DNA from: Rhodeus uyekii
Taxonomy: Eukaryota; Chordata; Actinopteri; Cypriniformes; Acheilognathidae
Assembly (NCBI GenBank): GCA_037043235.1
Contig: JAWRVZ010000043.1
Coordinates: 3,199,001 to 3,263,000 of the forward strand
DNA: 64,000 bases
Direction: 5' to 3'
The translations under genes were made by a program, and so were the position numbers. This document shows, one piece after another, positions 26,701 through 41,200 of the stretch. Within the stretch, counting starts at the first letter, position 1. The number at the start of each line of letters is the position of its first letter. The notes beneath the pieces are model-generated. The model had not been told where the DNA came from and did not search any database. It saw only the letters and a program-made list of their open reading frames with translations.

Positions 26701-29700
26701 TTCAAGAACTCCTGCCTTTTTTCCACACGCTCTCGCTCCTTTGCAAACTCCCTGCGGAGACAAATGCACATACATATGCATCCATGAACGCATTGTACTG
26801 AACAGAAGTGTCAGGGGAGCCCTGCTCTACGGTACAGGTTGTGTGTGAAAGAATATGTGTGTGTCTTTTATTAAAGTGTGAAAGTGTTAAGTATTTTTAT
26901 TAAAGTGTGAAAATAATAGTCTTTTATCCACAAAAACAAATGACCCTATTGATAAGACCACGTTTCACGAGAGAGAGAGAAATGCACCAAAGTGAAACAT
27001 TAGATAAAAGAGCAGATACAAGGTGTGGCATTCACATTTGCAAGAGCTGTAGAAAAATCAATGTTTTAGAATCAATAGAAAACAACAGTTAAAAGTCTAC
27101 AGTTTATGCACCACTTAAAGCTGAAGTGTGCAATTTGCAAGTTAAAATTCTTTCTTATATACCAACTGAATATACAAAGTCAGATGAGTAAGCCAATTTT
27201 ATAATAATTGTCAAAATATAATTCCAGGGCAATGAAATGTGTATTGAAGTCTACAAATCTAGACCAATAGGTTTGTAGACTTCAGTAGACCTGCTTAAAA
27301 AAAGACTCATTAATCCAAATTGAAATACAACATAATAATGTAAAATGTAATAATATTCACTACTATTCAAAAGTTGTGAGTTTAGAGATTTTTATGTTTT
27401 TGAAGTCTCTTAAACAGAGAAAAAGAAAAATAGATTTTTAACAATTCAGATGTTTTTTTAGATAAATTTAACAAATCTTTTCTGAATAAAAGTATCAAAT
27501 TCTTTCACCCCTTATAACTTGATTAGATATTTAGCTCATAGGTCATAAAAGGTTGTATTTATTGTACTGGGAATGCATTGCATTGCCTGTGAGAGGCACA
27601 TTTTACCCTGACTTGGTTATTAAATGAGTCCCATTCATTTTCATAAACATTATAGCTTTCTCTGCAACATGATTATGGAGAAGCACTAAGGGATAAAAAA
27701 ATTGTTTGTGCCCCTTCACAACCTGCCATCTGTTATCATGCTAATTAGAGGAGTGCACAATGATGGACCACCATTACTCTTTAACAGGTGTGCAGGGAGT
27801 ACAGAGAGGAGGTGAAAGACAAAAGACTAAATATTGCCTGCCTTTAGAGGGGAAAAAACATCTGAACTTTCATACTGGCTAGAGCTGTTTTTAGTGGATT
27901 TGCATAACCATACACAAAAATTTGCTGGTAAAGGTGTCCGACTAGCATGATCTATTTAATGCAGCTGGTACATCTCACTATATTAAATATTTTTCTAAAT
28001 ATCTTCTTTTGTATTTCACAGAAGACATTCAGACAGGTTTTAAATAAATAATATTAAGGGACATACTATCCCTTTAAGAACCTTAAAACATATGTTGGTT
28101 TTAAGTAGGATTCCGATACTACAATGTGGAGAAAGTCCTCTTCTTCTCCCCTCCCTGCATTGCAGTGGCAGTGTGACATGACAGTGAGTGTGTGACAGAC
28201 AAGGGGGAATACTAACCCTGCAGCAACATTATCTACAATATTTCTCTCTCTCTCTCCCTCTCTCTCTCTGTTTGACACACACATGTATGCACATATACAC
28301 ACAAACACACGAATACACACACACACATAAACACAAATGTGCTTTCTGTGTACTCTTAAAGCAAACATCATTGGTACTTCAAATCTTTAATAGGGCATCT
28401 CATACAGTTAAGATCATAAAGCCAGTGTGAGGTAAGAGAGATCCAGATGAAATGGCTATGAATTGCTTCTTCAAGGACCCCTGCTGCCCAACCTAGTGAG
28501 AAGATGACACACCTGCCCACCTCTCCTCAAACTACCACCCAAGGGCCATCCTCTCATCTCTCCATGAGGCCTCACAACGACCTTTTGCTTTGAAAGCAGG
28601 GTGGTAAAAAAGGTGAACTGACCTGGTCATCACACATACACACAACCTAGACACAGAGTTGCACCATGGCAACCAGAGCTTCAAATAAGAAATAAAGTTC
28701 ACTGGTTCACACTGTCCCCAACAAACACCAACATTTCAAACACACTACATGTTTGGGACCAGTAAGATTTATATATTTTTGTTGGAAAAAGTAACAGTAG
28801 ATACATATAAAGATTTCTATTTTAAATAGATGCTTTTTCAATTCAATAGCACTTTTCACAATACATATAATTTCCAAGCAGCTTTACAGATAATACATGT
28901 CTTTATTACAATCGGTGTCCAAGTCATAAAGATAATGCAAATCAAGCATTTAGCTAACATTGTGTATTAAAGGAAGAAACAAGGAGCTCATTAAAGTAAT
29001 TTCTACAAGTTGTGAAAAAAAGCAAAAAAAGTGCTGTATTTTTGAACTTCCTATTCATAAAACAACCCTGAAAAAATGTATCACGGCTTCCACAAAAATA
29101 TTAAGCAGCACAGCTGTTTTTAGCATTGTTAATAAGAATTTTTTCTTATGCACCAAATAAGCATTATGAAGGATCTTGTGTGTTACAAAGGGTGACTCAA
29201 AGGCAAGGATCCAATCGCTTGTCTTTATTAAGAGTAGTCGTACAGGCAGAAGGTCAGAACAAATAGAGAGCAAACATAAACGATAATCCAGGCACAGGTC
29301 GGGGCAGGCAGATAACATACACAAACGATATTCCAAGCAGTGGTCAGGGCAGGCAGAAAGAGTCGGCAACGGATAACCGCAGAGTCAGGAACAGAATAAC
29401 AGACAGGTCTAACCGCTCAGAAATGTCAACCGGGGCTAAACAAGACTTTGCAGTGTGTGTATAGATAATGGAGTCTTTTATAGTCCAGGTGAAGCGACAA
29501 ACAGTCATAATGGTGTCCAGCTGGTGGTTTCTGGGAAATGTAGTGTTTGTGTATCAGTATAAATGTGAGCTCCCTCCGGTGGCCAGAGAGGGGAGCACAG
29601 GGCTCATATTCATACCATTGTGACACTGAAGACTTGAGTAAAGACAGAAATAAATTACCATTTTAAATATATTTAAAGCTGAATTTTCTGCGTCATATAC

Positions 29701-30609
29701 TATATATATAGCTTTGTAATATTACTGGTTTACCATATTTTTGCTCAAATCAATGGAGCCTTGGACTGCATAAAAAGCCTTTTCCAAAAACATAAAAAAT
29801 CTTTTGTAAACCCCAAACTTTTGAATGACAAGATGTGTATTTTATATATATTATGAATGCAGGCATTTTTATGATCTCATATTAAAGAGTACATTCAATA
29901 TTTGTCATTTAAAATTACATTTTAAAATATTTTCACACTACAAGAATTTAAATGCAAAAGAGGCAGTATCAATGGTGAAAAACACTAACCAACTTTCCAT
30001 AATATAATATAATATAATAAATATAATATATTATATACACAACTTCACATAATGAATGCTGAGATCTTGCGATGTGAAGTATTTCCCAAACATCTCCTCT
30101 TATACCTTTATTTTAAAGCATAAGGGGAATGACGTACCTGGAGAATCCTGTGCCGTGCATTTATGCAACACTTTATTTTAGCCTAATTAAATCTGCTCCT
30201 GGGCTCCCATCATCCTTTGCAGCCGGTGGTGCATAGACAATTCACATGTCAAAAAGACTTTGTAGAAAGCTTTTGGAAGTGTAATAATTTGGAGGCTGCA
30301 CAGTACACATGAACTGAAATACCACATACACCAATAGAGAGCTCTGACAACAGTATAAACTACTACACAAATATTCTGTCACTTCCATAAACACAGACAA
30401 ACATGTCCTTGAATATGATGTGCACATGAACATTTTCTGGCAGTAGTAACTGTAAAAACTTTTATACAAATCCTCTCAAGAATGTGTGTCTTTGAGGGTA
30501 TGTTTCACCTTTAAAGTTATAAACAGCTATAAATGTAGAGATTTCACACTGTGAGAGCAGTGACTGATAACATTACTTGAAGGACGACACAAGAGCATGC
30601 AAGAAAGAC

Positions 30610-30640
<31 letters not shown>

Positions 30641-32253
30641 GGGGACTGAATGAGCACTGAGGGAAGGAGCAGAAAGTTCATTCATCAGTATTACAACCAT
30701 TAAGAGTTACTCACAGAGTTTGGTTATTTACAGAAGTGAAAATGTCTCAGTCATGTATGTAACCATGGTTCCCTGAAGAGACGCTTTGTCGAAGATGCTG
30801 TGAGAACGCTCTGCATGATTGCATCATGAAGCACGTGTAATCGAACCAATCATATGAAGAGAAGGCAGAGGCAGGTGACGTCATGAACCAGGAACTATAA
30901 AGGCATGCCAAACCAAACAGCAATAGCTTCAAGCATCTGAAATAGTTGGTGACAGGCACACAGGAGATATGGTAGGGAAACGCAGCGTCTCATTCCCTCT
31001 TCAGGGAACAAAGGATACATACGTAACTGAAGGGAACTTGAGCTGTGTAGAAGACGCTCTGGGAACGTTAATGCCCACGTCACCATAACGGCAAGTGAAT
31101 ATCTGATCGCCCTAGGACGACATTACCTGTGCCTCTGGTGTGGAGTCCAAATCCATAAAAACCTAAAGAATGTGTGCGGAGAGGACCAGCCTGCCACATC
31201 GCAAACTTTTTTTGATGCAGCCACACTCCTTGTTGAGTTGGCTCTGACTGCCACAGGTGTGGGCAAATTAGCTGACTCATAAGCTAGTGATATAGCTAAA
31301 CTATCCATTTGTTCATTCTCTGATTGGACACTGGGGTCCCTTTTTAAGGACCCAAAGTATACAAACAGTTGTTCAACAGCTCTGTGAACGTAAGCGTCTA
31401 ATCCCTGAACCGGGCAAAGCAAATTATTCTGTTCCTGGCCTGAATCCCTAAAAGGGCGAGGACAGAAGACCTGCCGCATAATGGGTCTGGCCCCATTAGT
31501 GGGGACCTTAGGGGTGTATCTTGGCCTAGGGTGAAGGAAGGCCTTCACAATGCCAGATGCAAATTCCAAGCACAAAGGGGCAACTGACAAAGCTTGCAAA
31601 TCTCCAATCTCCAACGCAAGCCCTGAGGATCGTGAGCCTGGGCGCCTTCCTCGAAGAGCGCCAAGCAGGAGCGGAGCGTCCTTAGAGGAAGCTGTTTATA
31701 TTGTACAGAAGCTGCCGCTATTTGGTTTGGCACGCCTTTATAGTTCCTAGTTCATGACGTCACCCACCTCTGACGTATTTTCACACGATTGGTTCGATTA
31801 CACATGTATTTCATGACACAATCATTTAGAGCATTCCCACTGCGTCTTCGATGCAGTATGAGTTCCCTTGAAAGGGAGCTCAATTACAATACAAATACAA
31901 AACAGATCAATCTCAATCTCCTATAATTCTATCCCCTATATTTCAAAGACTCCTATATTCTGTACACACATGGAACAAAAACAGAAAGAGCAGCACCACA
32001 TGAGAATGAATCTGTCAACTAAAGCCTTGTCAAAAAACAAGGTCTCCCAGTAGGAGCAACAATAAATATGTAATGCCACATGACAGCAACTCAGACTATT
32101 CAGTGAAAGGGAGTGAACATTAGATTGTGGATTTCCAGGAAATAATACATTCTAATCCCAACAGCAGCTACAGTTCACCACAAAAGTATTCATCCAGAGA
32201 CCTTCCATTAAAACAATGTGTTTGTGTGTGAGCAAGAGAGAAAGAGCCATACA

Positions 32254-32288
<35 letters not shown>

Positions 32289-35200
32289 CAAAAGGGGTAA
32301 AGCATGAGGGAAAAATAAAGATGTTTTAGTGTGAGGGTGTGTTTTACAGAGAGTGTATGTGGCTTTTGGCTTGATCGCAACTGCAACTGAAAAACCTAAT
32401 TGTGACCAACGTTATATTGCCAAAACAGAGCTGCCTAATCAAATAGAAAAGCAGGGCTTTACTGAACTTAACACTGTCTACTCTGAATATGTATAAGCTA
32501 TAGGTGAATAGATTCCAATAGATTAATGTAGGACATTAATTATTTTATGGGGGCTTTTAATGGTTTAGGAAAGCCCATTTATTTCAAAAGACATACAGTA
32601 ATACCTCCAGATACAAGCATCCCTACATATGAGTATTCAAAGATACGAGCAGGCCTTTGTTCAGATTTTTGCTTCTAGATACAAGTAAATATTTCGAGAT
32701 ATGAGCACACGTACTGACGCCGATGCAGACGCACTTTCACTTCATGTGTTCGCTGACATCTGTACGCATCGCCTGCGAGTAAGTGATTTTCACTCTATTT
32801 TGTACATTATCCTTCATAATAGCAATAAGTTCTAAGAAAGTGAGTGGTAAGGATGGTAGTGAGAAGAAGAAACACATGATGACCATGGAAATGAAGAATG
32901 AAATTGTCGATAAATATGAGCGTAGTGCCCGTGTTGTACCGATATCTTACTCCCGCGTACATTCATTAATACGCACTTCTTTGAGCATATTCGCTTATCG
33001 AATATTTAATATAATTCATGCACAAGTACAATGAGGAGAGTAAAAGATTTTTTTCTGATCTTCATGCAGCAAGGAAATCATTTCAGTGTGAAATCAACAG
33101 TTTTGCTGGTGTCTTTATCTCTTATCCTGACGAAGCTCAGGCAGTTTACAGTTTGAATCCATCTGACGTGTTTTGCATCCTTTATACATATTATTTTATT
33201 TGTATTCATTTAAGTGTACTCAAAACTTCCATGCACGTTCTGGGTGTTTGCTGTGTGAAAAAAAAATAAAAATCGATCGATAAGCGAATATGCTCAAGGA
33301 AGCGTGTATTAATGAATGCATGCGACGAGGGGTCAGATTTGTGTTTCAGATTTTCAAGAAACACCCTGATAAATTGTCTACTAGTCGTACTTCTGCGCTT
33401 TTTGACGACACGTGATTTACGTACCAACCCCCTTCCTTCCTTCTCCTCACCTGCCGCTATTGTCTGTCTACTGTCTGTGAAAACTTCTAATTAAAACCAC
33501 ATTTTATTTGATATCACACAATTCCTTATACTGAATACATGTACAATAATTGTGTGTGTGTGTGTCTATATAAAAAAAAACGGATCTGGAACAAATTTAT
33601 TTGTTTTCTATTATTTCTTATGGGAAAACATGATTCGAGATACGAACAATTTGAGTTACGAGTTCCGCCCTGGAACAGATTGTGCTCGTATCTCAAGGTA
33701 TTACTGTATAGCTGTATTCATGCACAAGTACAATGAGGAGAGTGCTTGTGCATGAATACAGTATACAGTATATCTAAATATACAAATATATCTAAATTGC
33801 GACATATGCTATCTAAGACAAATGCGGAAAAGTTAGTTCATGCGTTCATGAGTTCAAGGCTAGATTATTGTAATGCTTTACTAGGTGGTTGCTCTGCACG
33901 CTTAATAAACAAATTCCAACTGGTCCAAAATGCAGCAGCTCGAGTTCTTACTAGAACCAGGAAGTATGAGCATATTAGCCCAGTTCTGTCAAACCTGCAC
34001 TGGCTTCCTATTAAACACCGAATACATTTTAAAATCTTGCTAATTACTTACAAAGCATTAAATGGTTTAGCTCCACAGTACTTCAGCGATCTCTTAACAC
34101 ATTATAGTCCTTCACGTCTATTGCGATCCCAAAATACTGACCAGCTTATAATACCTAGAATATCAAAGTCAACTGCTGGCGGGCGATCCTTTTCCTATAT
34201 AGCTCCTAAACTCTGGAACAGTCTTCCTATTACAGTTCGGGAAGCAGACACACTCTGTCAGTTTAAATGTAGACTAAAAACACATCTTTTCAACCTGGCA
34301 TACACATAACACATTATACATACATTTTTAATCCAAATCATGTAAAATGATTGTTAGGCTGCATAATTTAGATAAGCCGGAACCGGGAACATTCCCATAA
34401 CACCTGATGTACTCGATACATCAGAAGAAGAATGTTATCTACGCTGATATTGGTCTCTGTTTATTCCGAGGTTACCGTGGTCAGCTGGATCCGGGCCGTA
34501 TCCAGATCAGATGAAGGACCTGGACACGAGCACAGCACTGCCCTGGGGTGTCTGCGGAGACCGTGACTCTACTGGACCCTCCCCTGTGACGATCATGAAC
34601 CCATCTCTAACCGGACCAAATTGGACTTCATATTGGACTTGAATTGTTGTATAATAATCATGCACGGTTTGGCTGTTGGCCAGAGGAGAACTGGTCCCCC
34701 AACTGAGCCTGGTTTCTCCCAAGGTTTTTTCTCCATTCTATTCTTCATTCGTTACGTCACCTGCCGGAGTTTTGGTTCCTTGCCGCTGTCGCCTATGGCT
34801 TGCTCAGTTGGGGAAACTTAACACTTAAAATTCATCAATTGTATTGATTCGCCTGCTCTTTTGGGGCTTCTGTTCAGCCAAACAAACTTTGTTTATATTG
34901 TTTTTCCTGTAAAGCTGCTTTGAAACAATCTACATTGTAAAAAGCGCTATATAAATAAAGGTGACTTGACTTGACTTGACTAGCTATAACACACATATCT
35001 TTAAAGGGGACCTACTATGCAAAATTCATTTTCATAATGTGTTTGAAAACCAATGTGTGCGAACAGTGAGTGAGAACAACCAGCCTATAATGGTAAAAAT
35101 CCAATGACTCATTTTTTGGGTAATTCCCATAAATCAAAAGCAGTCTCTTCACATGAGCTGATTCATATTCCCCACTACAATGATGTAATTGTAGGGAGGA

Positions 35201-38200
35201 GCCCCACCCACAGCAGGTGACGATCTGCACTATTAGCATAGACACAGCCCTGAGTGAGAAGCACAGAGTCCACCATTTCTGTTTCCTCGCTGTAGCAGCT
35301 GCAGTTTAAAAATATCTGCGCCTAAGAGGCATTACAAGTGTTTTGTTTTGGGATGTACCAAAGCACATTAGAGTCTTCATAGACACCCGCCATCTGAGTC
35401 ACTGAGGACATTGTGCTTTAATTTGTTTTTCTAAGAAAACAAGCTGTTGCATTGGTTCTTTAACCTTTATTGCAATACAGTACATAACAAATGCAATGGC
35501 GTGTCATAAAATCAAGATGACAAGAGTTATAACTGTTATTAAACTAAACTATAACTGTTTTATATCCATGCAGCATATATTCTCTTGCTCTGAAGGTATC
35601 TAACACCAGTTTCCACATGAGCACCTATACAGTGATTTATAGATTATCATGACAGAACATGCTAATCGATAACTTGAAGATAGTAAAATCCACATCAACT
35701 ACATAAATTCCTCAATTAATCATTCAGAAACATCCTGTTGCATTCTACATGTTGTCACTTCTTCTTGAGTCTCTCCATCATGGTTTGACTCCAGTTCAAA
35801 CATATAATGCTGCACACTGCTACTGACAGTTTCTGACATTTTCAATGCATAAGAAAACACCGGAGCATGAGCTCTTGAAGATCTGCCCTCTTCTTTAAAA
35901 GGGGCCGGGAGCACCAGCTCGTTTACAATTTTAACATGCTATATTAAAATATTTGTGGGGGAGTTTGAGCAGAAACTTCACATACAGACTCTGGGGACAT
36001 CAGAGACGAATTATACATCTAGTAAAAACAAGCATAATAGGTCCCCTTTAAGATCCATAGGTTTAAAAGGAATGCTGTTTGTTTGCTTTCAATATATGGC
36101 TACAGCATACTTTGTATTGGGTCAAAATTCTTTAGATTGTATGTTTGCAGCCAATCAAGAGAATTCATTCTGAAGGCAGACGATTAGTCAAGTAGGTTAC
36201 CCGAAAACGAGTGTCAAACGGATAATCGTATAACAAAACTGCAAGCAAGGGTCCTTTCAACTCATTAAGTTATATTTGACTTGAATTAACCGAGTGTAAA
36301 TGGCATTAAAAAGACTTTACTAATGGAAATAACTATTATGTTGTATAATATGCTTATGGGCAATTCATGCTGGAAAATGAAATACAATCATTAAAAACAC
36401 TTACAGCAGTAACATGAATTCCTTTGAATTTCAAATTTGAATTATTTTGAATAATTCTACATATCCTTTCTTAAATTCAAATTCAGTTACTGAATTTAAG
36501 GCACTCAATAAATAAATAAATATCTAAAAATGTATGCCATTTCCAGTTTTCACAATCCAATCACTAACGACTATAATGCCATCTTTATAGCAACCTTAGA
36601 CCAGGTGTTGATTTCAAAAAAGTACTGAGTACATTTTAAGATGCTTTTTAAGAATCCTAAATAACTCACCCTGACAGCACTCCCAGAACCAGATTGAGCA
36701 TGAAGAAAGAGCCAATGATGATGAGTGGGATGAAGTAGAGCCAGTTCCAGGTGTTCCCCGAAGCATCGTTGGCCTGCAATGAGACAGAAGTTATAAAGGT
36801 AGAAACTGAGAAGAAGTACAGGTACAGAGAGAATTAAACATCAGAGCAAGAACACAGAAAAATCTTCACAGATGAAGTCTCCACAGGCTTCTCACTGCCT
36901 TGAAATCCTTCACTAACAACCCCTGTAATAATCTCTTTTTCACAATAGCACAGCCATATCTATATGGCCGTAATCCTTTTTATTGTCCAGATAATTACTT
37001 TTTGGTGAGATCCCATGGTCTTTTTCAGGTTAAAAAAAGGACATGAAAAGCAATCTATTGGTCGTCGCTCTGTAAAGAAAATCCTTTTAGACAAGTGAGT
37101 GACACTGACAGAGTTTCACTATGCAGCATATACAACACTGGGCCGTCCACAAAGCATTTATGAGGCATGGAAAGACAAGATTTCTCCTAGTGGTCATTTA
37201 TTCACAAATTGCTCTCACATATTGTCTCGTAATTGTTTGGGGATCAAGGAGAATGCTGATTCAGCACACACATACAGATTCTCAAACCCCCTCTACTCTC
37301 TTACACAGCTGTTTCTACGGCAACCAGCTCATCATGCCTACCTCTGTCCCTATCTCTCTTGCTTTAGCTTTAAAATTGCATTTTTGGCAAGAGAAGTAAT
37401 GCAGCCAGAGCCAAATTCCCCTGCTGCATCTCCACTCTTCTGAGTTTTAAATATATTACAGCGCTGTAGGGAAATTGTCTGAATGACTTTTTCTTAATTA
37501 TAATTTATTTATTAATGCTAAAGTCTATATAATCATGTATCTCAATGAAAGATGACAATAAAACTCTATCTCTTTAGCAAAACACTTTTTTTGTTTTAAA
37601 ATGAGTCCAGTGCAGGGTAAGTTGCCAGATATTGCCATTCTTGTGGTTTGAAAGACATTGACTCATTGTTTAAAACTGGACGAACCATCTGACATTTGGG
37701 AAAAAGGGAGATTACACTGAAACAGTTTCATCTCATTCTGAGGGTGCATGGAACAATGTTGAATCGATTAGAATGTCCATGCGTACCTTGAATGCACTGT
37801 AATTCGCTTCGGATAAAAGCGTCTAATAAATGTAAATGTTTTGAATCGTCTACACGTCCTCTAAAGCCTGAAAATTGTTCTGACATACTAAATGCAATTG
37901 ATATGTGTTTAGTAGCCAAAATGCTTAGTGGTTTGGCCGTTTAGATGCTTTCAGTAGCCATTGTATCACAAGTCTGTGTTCCCTCGGGTGATATAGGTAT
38001 CGGAGGAATGCTGAATACAGACTTCACCAGATTACCACAGTAATGACAAGAGCATCTGCAAACCAAACATGAGAGACAGTATAATGGTTAAGCAGTTCAA
38101 CCTGGGGCAATTATCCAGTCCTTCCAATCCAACTAACACATTATATGATTGGTGAATGCATTCGCCCTTAAAATGACAACCAATACACAAATCTTAAAGG

Positions 38201-41200
38201 GATAAAAAGCTTCACAGGGCTCTGCTCGGTTACGACCCTCAAGTAGTAGGTAAAGGAAAAGTTACTAGCCTAATCTTGTCGTTGAGCTCCCTTTTGAAAG
38301 GGAAAGTCTCAGGTTACCACTGTAATCATGGTTCCCTGAGACACTGCATCCCTTTGGATAAGAAGTGGATGATGTATTGTTTAGTGGTGACGTCACTGGT
38401 GGCTGCCGACCAATGTCAAATGGTTGTATTAATGTTTCAGACATGTGTCATACCAGAGGTATTTCCCATAGCGAACGCCTGGGAGACACAGCATCTTGTT
38501 CCCTGTTCTCAGGGAACCATGGTTACAATGGTAACCTGAGATGTTTTCTATGTTTCAAAGTATGGTATTGGTTGTTTGCTACTGATGTCACACTTTCATG
38601 TGCACATGCTCCATTTTTATAGTAGGAATTTGAGAAAATGCCAATGGTATTTACATTTGTAGCCCTTATAAAATAAATAAATATACAGGCCAAAAATTTT
38701 CATTTCACGGTTGGTAGCTCTAACGAACCACATGTTGAATGAGATTCTAAAAATAAATCTTTAATCCAAGAATAATATATAGGATAATTACTAGGAGCAA
38801 ACAACTACACACTCATTGATGTTAAACAATGCAAAACAAGGAATTGACAGAAACTGAGGGCCTAAATACTGAGGTAAACAAAGGAGCTAAATAAGATACT
38901 TAAGACACACCTGAATAGAATACTCAAAACAATCTGTAACCATAAAACAGACGATTAACAATGAGACTCAGAACAGAACAGAAAAAAAGTTGAAACTGTA
39001 AAAATGTGACAGTAGCAAAATTATTATTTTTAAATATATATTTAAAAAAAGCACACTGCAAGCATGTCTTAATTTTGTAATTTTTTATTTACTAATCGGT
39101 CCTGTTATGAGATAGTTGGGCTTTTTTCTGTTTATTTGTTTAAAATTTTAAAACATATATTTTAAAATATTTTATACAAATATTCCATATAGTTACAAAA
39201 TTTACATTTTAGATTGAATAATAATTTTATGTGCATGAATATTTATTATTTAATGCAAATGATGAAAATTGGGTCAGAACAACTGTATTGTGCACAGTCT
39301 GAGGAAATCAGGAACTGTAATGTTTGAAAAAAGGTGTAACTAAATACATTCGAATAGGCATTACAAATAAACTAAAACCACAAATGATTTTTTTCTGTGT
39401 TTATCAAATGTGTAAACTGTGGAAAATAAAAGTGTGATAAATGTGGTAATCGAATTCTCAGCAATGCACTGGGGCATGAATAAATAAAGCTGTGTTACTA
39501 TTTATTGTTTTGCTGCTTGCATTTATGCTGTTCTAGTTTTTGTTGACATCTTCAACTATTTGTCATGTGGTAATATCACAATACTGTTCTTTCACCGTTC
39601 ACTGTCTGAATAATGAAACATCTGCAAAATGGCTAGTAGCTATAGCTTCCTCTATAGACACATCATTTAACTGTAAATAAAACAAAAATTAACAATAATG
39701 GCCTGAAATAAATTCAGAGACAGCATATGAACATAGAGGCTGTAATCAAACTCCCACAAAAGAGAATTAGAGATTTTATTCATTTCACATGATTGCATTA
39801 ATAAGACACAGCAGAGTCTAAAGGGACATATCAATTAAGCAAAATGTCTCTCTTAGCTGAGAACAACCCTGCCTATGCTTTATTTAATAATATTTAAGTG
39901 CCATTATTGGTTCTATTAATGTATATTCTTTGCCCTGAACATTGAAACTAGACTGTGTAACTACTGGAATGGCTAGGTGACTCACTAAATTTGAAAAAAG
40001 GTGCAGCTTTATTAAGTGTTATACTACAGATTTTCACTAGGGGAATCCAGTCATTTCAATTGAAATCCATACAGTAATTACTATCAAAGTTCTTAAAACC
40101 ATGCTGCAGTGGTTAATGCATGTACATAATGTGTTGAATCAAATCCAACCTCTGTAATTTCTCAATTCCATGACCCTCTTTGTCATCCAATATTTTCCTC
40201 TTGTTATCCACTGTGATATTCAGTAAGAAGCCAAATAAAAAATGCAAAAATTAAGACTGTAATGATTACGGTACTGACCCCAAAGCCAATAGTTTTAGAG
40301 TGTATGTAAATATGGATAATTTTTCACAATAACTGAAATTCTTATACTTTTCTTATGCTTTTGTTTCTTAGAGTAATCACATCATGCAAACTCTATTGAA
40401 ATCAATAAAATCAGTCTTTTATGAGGTTCAGTGTTTAGGATACTCCTTTAGAAGCAGCTGACTACAGTATGTAGGCTGTAGGAAGTAAGGCAGATCACCA
40501 GGTATTGGAACAGAGCTGCTTATATGTCTACAGAGAGTTGGAGAGCACAGAGGATGAGGATAAACGGATACCATCTTCTAATTTCCACTGACGTAAAGTT
40601 CTAGTGTCCGGGATAATCAGATTATCTCTATGAGAGCCAAGGTCTGGATACTAAGATCTAGGAACATTCATCTGTCATTAGACCTCTCATCAGGCATCCC
40701 AGAGGACCGAAAGGCCAGTTTGCAGAAGAACACTTAAGGAAGAGAGAAACGGGGAAACAGTGTGCTACTACTCAAGAGTGCTCTCATAATTGCAGCAGAC
40801 TGTAAAACAATCTACACTCTGTCGGATGTCAACTACAAACTACCAAAGAAAATATTCATTTTCTAAACTTGTGGCTTATTAAATCATGAAATCTACAAGG
40901 GACATGAAAGAAAAAATTTGCATTTCACTTCCAACCTCACACATTCAAAACTAAAAGATTGAGTGCAGTGTGAATGAAAGAAGACTGAACGATTATTTTA
41001 CAAGTAGCTCTACTATTGCAAACTCTATTATTAAGAGGAGGCCTGACAACGCTCACTGTGCTTACAAAACTCTAGGGGTGAAGGCCCAGCACAACAGGCC
41101 TTACCACTCTCTGGAAAAAAGTGAAATATTATTTTACTACTGGCTGGTCTTACAGTTAAACACCTGAACAGAGAAGACTTGGCACAGTACTGCAGATCTA

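Larger units (their letters stand above)
26752..36669 (-). other. cacna1b intron 7-8
   Basis: 9.9 kb and repeat-rich, with elements listed separately between 28833 and 36047. 26752-28180 has only short AT-rich sequence, 28240-28330 has CT and CA runs, and 36048-36669 shows nothing. Confidence 0.8.

Noticed and set aside
34320..34985. Region with multiple short frames as a possible gene
   Set aside because: It is the 3' UTR and tail of the L2-like LINE.
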